Below are positions 8,901 through 14,584 of a stretch of 64,000 bases of DNA, piece by piece (position 1 is the first letter of the stretch; each line of letters begins with the position of its first letter). Both the position numbers and the translations under genes were made by a program. The DNA lies in the NCBI RefSeq assembly GCF_030546695.1, contig NZ_JAUOTP010000002.1, positions 558,001 through 622,000 on the forward strand, in the 5' to 3' direction. The notes beneath the pieces were generated by a model. The model had not been told where the DNA came from. It ran no database searches and was given only the letters and a program-made list of their open reading frames with translations. Source of the DNA: Sphingomonas natans. GTDB lineage: Bacteria > Pseudomonadota > Alphaproteobacteria > Sphingomonadales > Sphingomonadaceae.

Positions 8901-10065
8901 CGCTTTCAAGCCGCGCTTTTGTCAGCCGACGGGTCGCTATCTCCTGCTGCGTCAACGCCATGACGCTGCGCGCCGCCATTTGAACGCGAGACGCTTCCGT
9001 CTGGATATCGGCGCCGGCGGCTGTGTTTAGCTCGCCGAGTGCATCGGCTAGGCTCAGGGCCTCCTTCTTGTGCCTTTTCTCCGCCTCGGTGGCCTTGTCC
9101 TCGCTGTTTGCCAGTGACATCGCCAGCGACGCCGCTGCCACCATCGCAATGCCCCAGGGCCCAGCTAGGACACCGATCAGGCCCTTACTTTCCCCGGCTA
9201 TAAGGCTGAGCGCCTGCACGACCTGCCCGCCTTGCTGGGCAAATATGGTGCTGGCCTTCGCCCCGGAGCCATAGCTGGCCGCCACATCGCCGAGGTTCAT
9301 GGACAGCTGTGAGAAACCGGCGCGCTGCGCACCGGCACTGGCGATGACCTGTACGCCGCGCTGAGTGATCAGCGCTTCGGCCCGCGCCATCTCCTCCGCG
9401 CCGAGGCCGGCCGCCAGCATCACGCGACGCGCCTCTGTGATCTCTTGGTTCAAGCGCTCTTGAGCGGCGGAGGCGGGATCAAGCATGGCGCGAAGGCGCT
9501 GTAGAGCTACAGCGTCGTTCTGAGCGGCAGCTTCCTCCGCGCGCATGGCCGCCACTCCTTGGCTTACCTTCGTCTCGAACATTTGATGAGCGATAGCAGC
9601 ATCCCGGACCGCCACCGTTTCCATGCGAGACGCTTCCGCCGCGGCGCGCTTGGCCGCGGCGAGGGTGAATTCCTGATCGCGGAGACGGCCGGCCAGCTCG
9701 GTCAACCCAGCGGTTTCGGCAGCGGTGGCCTGCGTCTCCACCTTCATCGTGCGCATTTCATCCCGCGTCTTTCCAAACGACGCGGTTTGCCGTTCGAGCT
9801 GGGCGACTAAACTTTCACCGGCCTTCTCGATTTTAGCGGTTTCTCGCGACACCGACATTCCGAAGGTCGCAAATTCAGCGGTGGCGGGGCCGACGTTCAC
9901 CATTCCGGCGGTCGCCTTGGTGATCTTGTCGGCCTCGCGCACCGCACTGGCAGCCGTTGTGCCGATCAGATCGTCAAGCGTCCTCAGGCCGCTGAAGCTA
10001 TCGCCCATGTTAATGGCGAAGCCGACTTCAAGCGTCGGCGATCCGTCGTCCATCTTGGCCTCCAA
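5962..10065 (-). CDS. Phage tail tape-measure protein
   Basis: A 1367-residue protein that in tailed phages spans the tail lumen, sets tail length and often helps DNA pass the cell envelope. Features: Ala/Glu/Lys-rich coiled-coil segments (about residues 75-250); a stretch typical of prophage tape measures, SQLSMNLGDVAASYGSG, then IFAQQGGQVVQALSL; a hydrophobic segment around GPWGIAMVAAASLAMSL (about 305); a second hydrophobic region near 722 (GPAGFAAVAAMLTVMASLGF); and Gly/Ala-rich and coiled-coil segments to the C-terminus. It lies directly after the capsid gene with no tail-tube or connector genes between, which is unusual. At this length a siphovirus tail of roughly 200 nm would be predicted if it acts as the ruler. 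Confidence 0.85.
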   Translation of the reverse strand: MEAKMDDGSPTLEVGFAINMGDSFSGLRTLDDLIGTTAASAVREADKITKATAGMVNVGPATAEFATFGMSVSRETAKIEKAGESLVAQLERQTASFGKTRDEMRTMKVETQATAAETAGLTELAGRLRDQEFTLAAAKRAAAEASRMETVAVRDAAIAHQMFETKVSQGVAAMRAEEAAAQNDAVALQRLRAMLDPASAAQERLNQEITEARRVMLAAGLGAEEMARAEALITQRGVQVIASAGAQRAGFSQLSMNLGDVAASYGSGAKASTIFAQQGGQVVQALSLIAGESKGLIGVLAGPWGIAMVAAASLAMSLANSEDKATEAEKRHKKEALSLADALGELNTAAGADIQTEASRVQMAARSVMALTQQEIATRRLTKARLESAVADYEATKTRMVIGGDRGDIAALGLPMQLAQIGGLQDKLAASSKALLSAEDGLRAASAYMAREEVAASLDKGKAATIAHTAALRSLTHEYVEGNQTLAEYKAHVREADVALKTIQDSDKTAAAATREHNKELREATKLQREQAAATRAAGALLDAASFMRGQDHMETAKMLAAFDAPVKITGLGQDLKGLADEAKAHDRLLEIIRAEQDALASLADQASRAANIMSDAFGMVGGAIGDTIGILAQYGERAHAIENQASTDAMKRHDMLTLQLETTAGLASATRSMFDEGTKGAAAAEVAERALAAAQLVRTARSVAAGAAHMFDTLGPAGFAAVAAMLTVMASLGFSGGHGSSTAPKSNLGAGTVLGDSSAQSASIKHSLDLLHQVDSITANYSREMAASLKSIDSQIGGLATVLVRSGNLNASADVDVGVHATALSSVVKAVVPVIGGLLGGVIDKLFGSKTTIVGSGIYAGAQSIEEILGSGFDAQTYSDIEKKKKILGVTTSTKYSTAYGGAIDDDISAQFALILKSFDDSIVAAAGPLGAATADIASKVDGFVLNLGRVDLQGLTGSEIEDKLSAIFGAAADGMAEAAFPGLGRFQKVGEGAYETLVRVASTVETVSNTLDLLGSSARALGLDAKMGLADQFDSLSSLTGAADAYFKTFYTDQERAAATAAQLGKTFAALDVAMPDTLAGFRKLVEAQDLTTEAGRATYATLLQMAPAFADLKTSLEGAKSAADILSEQQDLQSKLLQLTGDTAAIRAAELAKLDPSNRALQEQIYAISDAQDAAKAAEQLKDAWTSVGDGIRDEIDRIRGIEAATSGGSFAAILGQFNAATSLARGGDQAAAGTLTGLSRSLLDAAADAATSRQELDRIQAQTAASLEDTYSLISHIGGSGVTSTDDMFAALATSQSASAPASTSDELIAEVKALRAEVARMRESNDNANATIASNTGGINRKLENVTSASGGQAITVAGVAA

Positions 10066-10189
10066 AACTGTGCGGCGCCGCTCGATTGAACCTCTTGCTT
10101 ACCGGCACCGCCGGCCCGCCCCAGGCATCGAGCTTTTCGCTATTGGCCGCGCCGCGTCAGCCTCAATGAAAGGGGCGGTCGCACCTGCC

Positions 10190-10206
10190 GGAGCGCGCAA
10201 CGCTCC
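10190..10206 (-). terminator. Hairpin downstream of the capsid gene
   Basis: A perfect 6-bp stem, GGAGCG/CGCTCC with a 5-base loop, about 21 bp past the capsid stop. It is extended imperfectly by flanking GCCG/CGGC. No long U-tract follows on the minus strand, so it may be an attenuator rather than a full terminator separating capsid from tape-measure expression. Confidence 0.35.
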
Positions 10207-10226
10207 TGCCGGCACTATCCGATCCG

Positions 10227-11444
10227 TTAAGCGGCGACGGTGATCTTCATCACCTTGATGGCCTCGCTATTCAAAATCGAGCCATGCACTCGCTTGCGGA
10301 AATACCACTTGATGATCCCCTTCGTGGTGTAAGGATCGCGAAGAATATTCAGCTGCGTTCGATCGCCGATCACGTACCCACGCTGCCAGTTGCCGAAGGC
10401 AAGAGGGAAGTTACCAGCCGCCGTCGTTGGCTGCATATGTTCGCATTCAATTACCGGGTACCCAAGAAGCATGCCGGGGACATCTTCACGAAACGACGGA
10501 ACCCAGATTGGTTTACCGTCGCCGTCTTTCAGCTTGGCGAGAGACGAGAGGAAATCCGACGACGCGAGCCATGCGACGCCTGGAGCCTGACGATAGCCGG
10601 CCTTCACCGCGAAGATCATCCGCACAAGCAATTGAAGGATCAGATAACCGCTAAGCCCGCCGTAACCTGCGTTGGCGCCCCCCGGCATTTGGTCGGCAGG
10701 GGTATCGCTGGGAATATACTGGATCACGCCAGCACGGCGAGAAGCATCCGGGTCCAGCGCCGGCGGGAGATCCGGAGCTAGAAAGCCTGACGGCTTGCGC
10801 TTGCCGTCGCCGAAAATGAAGGCTTGGGTCTCCTTCTCGGCGATCGCATCGACGACGTTCTCTTGGATGAAGGCTTCCATGTTGATGATCGCGTCATCAA
10901 CAAGCTCTTCGCTCGCGCTGGGCAGAGCATAGACCGTCCCGCCCGGCGGGGTGACGGCGGCCAGCTGCGGGCCATCGGTATCGGCACGCTCCTCCAACTC
11001 GCCGACCCACCCGGCCGTCGCTCCACGACGATTGACCGGAATTACCGTGCTGCCGCTTGTGAAATTGACCACCCGTGCAACGCGACGGATCGGGGACTGC
11101 CGGAGAACGAGCGACTCGATCTCGGCACGCAACACCTCCGGCACGAGGAAGCCGCCATCGGGATCGCTCATTTCGCGCATGGCGGAGGTATTACCGCGCA
11201 GAATAGCGGCGACCTGCGTGCGATCAGCCTCGGAAATGCTGAGCCGCCGCCCAATCATGGACTGATCGACAACGGCAGTGTCAGACGGGAGCCCGGCAAG
11301 GCCCGATCGGGCGACCGAACCTCGGCTCTGCGAGCTGAGCGCGGTTACCGCGTCCTGCAACGTCGAGATTTGGCCCTCAAAGCCGGAAAGCGCCTGGTCG
11401 ATGCTCTCGACATGGCCTCGCAACAGATCTTCAATCTCGCTCAT
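10227..11444 (-). CDS. Phage major capsid protein, HK97 fold
   Basis: Forms the icosahedral head shell. The 405 residues have the standard layout: an N-terminal helical delta/scaffold-like region (about 1-90, coiled coil MSEIEDLLRGHVESIDQALS), then the mature protein from about residue 95 (DPDGGFLVPEVLRAEIESLV). HK97-family hallmarks include SPIRRVARVVNFTSGS, GWVGELEERADTD and LPSASEELVDDAIINMEAFI, with C-terminal beta strands ending GIIKWYFRKRVHGSILNSEAIKVM. It overlaps the protease gene by 4 bp, the usual protease-capsid coupling. The complete length suggests it is functional rather than decayed. Confidence 0.93.
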   Translation of the reverse strand: MSEIEDLLRGHVESIDQALSGFEGQISTLQDAVTALSSQSRGSVARSGLAGLPSDTAVVDQSMIGRRLSISEADRTQVAAILRGNTSAMREMSDPDGGFLVPEVLRAEIESLVLRQSPIRRVARVVNFTSGSTVIPVNRRGATAGWVGELEERADTDGPQLAAVTPPGGTVYALPSASEELVDDAIINMEAFIQENVVDAIAEKETQAFIFGDGKRKPSGFLAPDLPPALDPDASRRAGVIQYIPSDTPADQMPGGANAGYGGLSGYLILQLLVRMIFAVKAGYRQAPGVAWLASSDFLSSLAKLKDGDGKPIWVPSFREDVPGMLLGYPVIECEHMQPTTAAGNFPLAFGNWQRGYVIGDRTQLNILRDPYTTKGIIKWYFRKRVHGSILNSEAIKVMKITVAA

Positions 11445-12109
11445 TTCGTGCTCCTGTGGAAACGGGAAAGGGAATTCTTCGCGGCGGTGAGGATGGACCG
11501 CACCGCGTCATCATCAGCGTCGGGCTTGGATTGGATCGCACGCCATGCGGCAGCGGCGGCGGCTTTCGCCTTGCGGCTGGAGAGGCCAGCGCTGTGCAGG
11601 ATCTCTTCGATATCGCGCGCGCCGCTCATGCTGCTGACGCGGAGGATCGGCGTGTTGCGATTGCCCGGAACGGAGACCAGACTGATTTCCAGCAGATCGG
11701 CTTCAGTGATCACTGTGCCGCGCATCTCGCCGGGCTTGTGCGCGGCGGCCGGTTCGGTTTTCTCGTGCAAAGCACCGGTCGAAAGGAAGCGGATCGCGCT
11801 CGCCTTCACCAGCGAATAGGCTTCCGCGCCATCGGCCGTGTCCCGGACGATCTGCCCGCGCACCTTCAAGCCACTGCCTTCGGGTTTGATATCGAGCCAG
11901 GAGCCGACCGGCCGCCTGAAATCGTGATGGAGGAGCATCGCCGGCATCGTGCCCGCCTGCTTGTGGGCAGCGAGGGACTTGCCGAACGCTCCCGCGACAT
12001 AACGGCGGCCGTTGCGGTCAAGCTCGCCATCGTCAAAGGCGGCAATGCCCGTGAGGATGCCAGCGTCATCGAGGCCGGTGATCGATACAGTGGGGGCGTT
12101 GGTTTCCAT
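11441..12109 (-). CDS. HK97-family prohead (capsid maturation) protease
   Basis: Serine protease that cleaves the capsid delta domain during head maturation. Motifs: GIAAFDDGELDRNGRRYVAGAF at the start of the fold; the catalytic His in MLLHHDFRRPVGSWLDIK; a Ser candidate in AIRFLSTGALHE; and the conserved C-terminal LLEISLVSVPGNRNTPIL. The start is set at ATG 12109 (METNAPTVSI); a GTG at 12133 would add 8 residues and neither has a strong ribosome site. The C-terminal 60 residues (Ala/Lys-rich helix) go beyond the protease core and may act as scaffold. It lies directly upstream of the capsid gene with a 4-bp overlap. Confidence 0.9.
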   Translation of the reverse strand: METNAPTVSITGLDDAGILTGIAAFDDGELDRNGRRYVAGAFGKSLAAHKQAGTMPAMLLHHDFRRPVGSWLDIKPEGSGLKVRGQIVRDTADGAEAYSLVKASAIRFLSTGALHEKTEPAAAHKPGEMRGTVITEADLLEISLVSVPGNRNTPILRVSSMSGARDIEEILHSAGLSSRKAKAAAAAAWRAIQSKPDADDDAVRSILTAAKNSLSRFHRSTK

Positions 12110-12256
12110 GCGCTCAGTCCGACAGCTCGCCACAAAGGGCGTTTGGTAAGCCGTCGCCGGGCGCGCATCTCACGCGGTAGGCGGAGGTGTCGTCGCGCAT
12201 CACACGCGTTGACCGTGACGTCAGTAGCACCCCCAGAAGAAGAAAGGAAGAGGGTG

Positions 12257-12511
12257 TCATCGAGTGAGATGCGCCGCCGCAGTGTCGAGAGCGTGCTGAC
12301 GGTCGAGCCGGTCGGCTTCTGCTCGCAACAGGCCGGCGACGGTCGAACTTTGCCCGTAGTGAGCAAACATCGCAACGAACGTCGCAGCGGCCGCGCCCAA
12401 AACGATATGCCGGGGCTGAGCATCAAGCTCAGTCTGCAGGGCCAAGCGGATACGGCAGGCGATCGCTTGCGCGATGGCGGCCTGCTCGGGCGTGTGGTCG
12501 GTGGTAGTCAT
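12257..12511 (-). CDS. Hypothetical 84-aa protein upstream of the protease
   Basis: Small, mostly helical protein (TPEQAAIAQAIACRIRLALQ; IVLGAAAATFVAMFAHYGQS; AGLLRAEADRLDRQHALDTA). An AAGGA ribosome site lies 10 bp before the ATG. It precedes the protease-capsid pair on the same strand, where head-morphogenesis or decoration genes often sit, but the family is not recognised. The hydrophobic middle is too short and polar-interrupted for a firm membrane call. Compare the 99-aa gene at 5654-5953. Confidence 0.55.
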   Translation of the reverse strand: MTTTDHTPEQAAIAQAIACRIRLALQTELDAQPRHIVLGAAAATFVAMFAHYGQSSTVAGLLRAEADRLDRQHALDTAAAHLTR

Positions 12512-13146
12512 CGTTGGTCAATCCTTTTTGTTCGGGAAATAATTGATCGTCCGAAGCGGCAGCTCGTCGCGGGGCGAAGTTGGTTTGCGAGCGCCGCCAG
12601 GACAGCCGGAGAAGCCCGATGAGCATTGTCGGAGATCAGATCTGAGTTTGGCCGGCCCAGCCGCGCCTGAGCGCGCCCTGAGCTGGCGGACCTGAGGATT
12701 GAGGGCGAGGGCGCATCGGAAAACACGATGCGAGGGAAAAAAATCTGCGGATGCGAACCATGCGGGTGTTGGGCCGGCAGACCTCCTCGACTTTTGCCCC
12801 CACCCCGCCGCTCGACGTCTCGGGCGTTGGCACCTGCGCTGCTGCCGGCCAGCTGCAATACCCAGGGAAGGCCATTCCCTTTCTCTCTTTGATGAATAGA
12901 TGAATAGTACACACATCATCGCACATGCCTGCACACACATATGGGACAGTCTTCGCAAAACTGTGTCGACTGTTCAGACTGTTCTTCAACGCTGTGAAAT
13001 CAACGAGTTAGGCGATGACCAGTTGACGAACAGACGAACAGTTTGCGCCCTTGTTTGCGTTCAATCTACGCCTTGACAATCGTCTCGAATTATCCATCAG
13101 CCGGGCTAATTACCTTAAATGACGAATGGTTGGCTGGAACTGTTCA
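12512..13146. other. Gene-poor stretch with repeated heptamers
   Basis: Several overlapping minus-strand frames exist, but none has convincing protein-like composition (Arg/Pro/Cys-rich), so no gene is called. The position of a terminase gene in a normal phage would be here, and none is recognisable. The right half (12969-13156) carries paired ACTGTTC/GAACAGT heptamers and locally AT-rich sequence (13075-13130), annotated separately. A tandem ATGAATAG pair lies at 12892-12907. Confidence 0.45.
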
Positions 13147-13156
13147 TCAACTGTTC
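12969..13156. repeat. Three pairs of GAACAGT heptamers (candidate iterons / replication origin)
   Basis: ACTGTTC occurs at 12969-12975 and 12978-12984, GAACAGA at 13028-13034, GAACAGT at 13036-13042, and ACTGTTC at 13139-13145 and 13150-13156. Members of a pair start 8-11 bp apart, close to one helical turn, and an AT-rich segment lies between the second and third pairs. A further GAACAG falls at the start of the adjacent gene. P4 primase binds iterons whose core, as I recall, contains GAACAG, and the neighbouring gene resembles that protein's DNA-binding domain, so a replication origin is the leading reading. An operator cluster is the alternative. Confidence 0.5.
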
Positions 13157-13524
13157 GGCGGCTCAGATTCGACATCACCGAGCGCGAGTTGGAGCTGTTG
13201 TACGCCGACGATGATCTGATCGAGCTGTCGCTTCAGCGCAGCCCGGCTCGGTGCTGATCGGGCTGCCTTACCGAACGCTACATCCATGTACTCCATGCGG
13301 CTCGACTTCATCAGGCGATGGCCAAAGCCGCCCATGAAGCGGCTTAGCTCGCGGTACCCGATCGATCCGCGATCATTTGCGCCTGCCCATTCCATGTAAG
13401 CGGCGAGCAGATCAGCGGACGCTATTCGGCCACCCAGCCGGCGACAAAGGCGAATATTGTAGAACTCAGTGAACCACGTACGTGCAGAGATCCGCCCTGC
13501 ATGGCTGGAATGCTGTTCAAACAA
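13147..13524 (-). CDS. Protein resembling the C-terminal winged-helix domain of P4-type primases
   Basis: A 125-residue protein starting at TTG 13524, with an excellent ribosome site (GGGAGG, 6 bp before). The core ASADLLAAYMEWAGANDRG, GYRELSRFMGGFGH and a following RMEYMDVAFG matches the pattern (helix with AY.EW, helix with L.R.MGG.G, beta wing) of the D5/P4-alpha C-terminal domain, which binds the replication origin. The primase and helicase domains are absent, and the dedicated start argues for a stand-alone protein rather than a simple truncation. The C-terminal 40 residues are helical (LKRQLDQIIVGVQQLQLAL). GAACAGT repeats immediately downstream are possible targets. The family assignment is by pattern memory and is moderate. 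Confidence 0.55.
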   Translation of the reverse strand: MFEQHSSHAGRISARTWFTEFYNIRLCRRLGGRIASADLLAAYMEWAGANDRGSIGYRELSRFMGGFGHRLMKSSRMEYMDVAFGKAARSAPSRAALKRQLDQIIVGVQQLQLALGDVESEPPNS

Positions 13525-13925
13525 GGGAAACCTCCCTTAACTTCCCATATGGGAGGGATAATGGGAGGGTTAAGTCATTGAGATACTTAATGACGGGAGG
13601 GTGGGAACGTAATTGGGGGTCGTCTCGCACGCATGCCCGCCTCTGCGCCCACGCTACATTAAGACCACCGCACAGCCTCCCAAGCTCCCAATCTGCCATC
13701 TTGTAGCTGTTATCGTTGGATATTTCCCTCCCGGGATATCCTCCCATAGGCGGGAGCGTGGGAGCTTGCCGTTCATATTGGCATGCAGGAGAAATAGGGG
13801 CGCGGGGCCGCAACGACCACAGGCCCAAAAGGTTAGCCAACGCTTTGCAGAACCTTCGCGAGCGGAAGGGGTCGGCCGGCAGCGTTAGCCAAGTTAAACC
13901 TTTGAAGTTGTTTGTTTCACGCAGC
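13525..13925. promoter_or_regulatory. Right-end control region with CCTCCC/GGGAGG repeats and palindromes
   Basis: Gene-free region between the winged-helix gene and attR. It holds at least eight CCTCCC/GGGAG-type elements between 13531 and 13765; the perfect palindrome TCCCATATGGGA (13543-13554); an inverted repeat GTCATT/AATGAC (13574-13579 and 13589-13594) nested with TTAAGT/ACTTAA; and two GTTAGCCAA sites near attR. It must contain the promoter for the rightmost gene. Repeats may be operator or replication elements. One of the GGGAGG copies is that gene's ribosome site. Confidence 0.45.
13832..13892 (+). repeat. Direct pair of GTTAGCCAA near attR (candidate arm sites)
   Basis: GTTAGCCAA occurs at 13832-13840 and 13884-13892, 34-94 bp inside the right attachment core, matching the two copies at the left end. 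About 0.5 copies of a given 9-mer would be expected by chance in the whole window, so four copies clustered at both ends is notable. Confidence 0.45.
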
Positions 13926-13941
13926 CCCGTAGGGGTCACCA
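13926..13941 (+). other. attR core (duplicate of tRNA-Glu 3' end)
   Basis: A perfect 16-bp copy of the tRNA-Glu terminus, in the same orientation as attL. It marks the right boundary of the element. Confidence 0.88.
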
Positions 13942-14584
13942 TCCAGGCGTCAGCGCCCGACTCGCCGTCCATCAAGCGAACGGCATACCGCTCCGCGACG
14001 CCGTCCAGCATCGTCCTCTGCGAGTTTTTTTCTGGACGTCGTCCGCCGCATTGATGAGCCACGAGAGGTGCGCCCAATAATCCGCGACGGGGTCCTCGCA
14101 GTGCAGCCGCTTCTGCTGCACCTCTGCCGATCGTGATTCCCGCTTACACGGCACCGGCTTGGCGCTCCGCATCGTGCGCGCGAAATCGCCACGAGCGAGA
14201 TGCCGGTCATGCCGATGGGCCGGGCAAGGAGCGGTTGCGCTTCGACCCGCTTACCCGTGATGCCCGCCGCTCGGCGAACTGGTGCATCCTGGCAGGCCCT
14301 GCAGCGTGGTAGCTCGTCCGTCCCTGCGGTCGACGCAGAGGGCGAAGACCCGCTTTTCGCCAGCGTGCGCGGAAATGGCAGGCAATCTGGTTGCTCACAG
14401 ACTATGGTCACCCGTTCGCCATGGTCGCGGGCCATCGCCGGGCCCTGCGCGACGGGACGCGCCCGGCGTAGCCACCAATTGTCAGAGCATCACATCTACC
14501 CACAAAGCCATTGACAGCCGCCAGCGCGGAGGTATCGGATATACGGGGCAATGTTCGTATATCCGATAAGATGGACGAAGGGCG
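13942..14584. other. Gene-free stretch between the element and the PQQ dehydrogenase
   Basis: No convincing gene is present. Minus-strand frames are Arg/Ser/Pro-rich and broken. Minus-strand fragments such as VADYWAHLSWLINAADDVQKK and LDGVAERYAVRLMDGESGADAWM look more protein-like than random, so a decayed gene (possibly of an older element) may lie here; this is a weak impression. The last 50 bp carry an inverted repeat, annotated separately, in front of the dehydrogenase gene. Confidence 0.4.
14533..14568. promoter_or_regulatory. 12-bp inverted repeat before the PQQ dehydrogenase
   Basis: TATCGGATATAC (14533-14544) is mirrored by GTATATCCGATA (14557-14568) across a 12-bp spacer. It ends 16 bp before the dehydrogenase ATG, so a bound protein would block transcription or translation initiation. 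The half-site resembles the ATATACGG half-sites found elsewhere in the window. Confidence 0.55.

Larger units (their letters stand above)
2978..13941. mobile_element. Integrated phage satellite / reduced prophage in tRNA-Glu
   Basis: The region is bounded by a perfect 16-bp direct repeat of the tRNA-Glu 3' end (2978-2993 and 13926-13941), with a tyrosine integrase reading toward the tRNA at the left end, the classical architecture of tRNA-integrated elements. All recognised genes lie on the minus strand. Contents from the right: a P4-primase-like C-terminal domain gene, GAACAGT repeats, an 84-aa unknown, HK97-type prohead protease and major capsid protein, a tail tape-measure protein, small unknown genes, a MerR-like regulator, a 60-aa partner and integrase. 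No terminase, portal, head-tail connector, tail tube, baseplate, holin or endolysin was recognised, so it is unlikely to be an autonomous phage. The regulator genes look less GC-rich than the host. Confidence 0.88.

Noticed and set aside
12508-12989. Several overlapping minus-strand frames of 117-146 aa
   Set aside because: Composition is Arg/Pro/Ser/Cys-rich, the three frames overlap each other, and no terminase or other phage motif is visible.
13517-14077. 186-aa minus-strand frame crossing the right attachment site
   Set aside because: It reads through attR and the gene-free control region, has no recognisable motif, and overlaps the ribosome site of the better-supported gene ending its region at 13524. 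It is read-through, not a gene.
13950-14435. 161-aa minus-strand frame right of the element
   Set aside because: Arg/Ser/Thr-rich without domain features. At most a decayed remnant.
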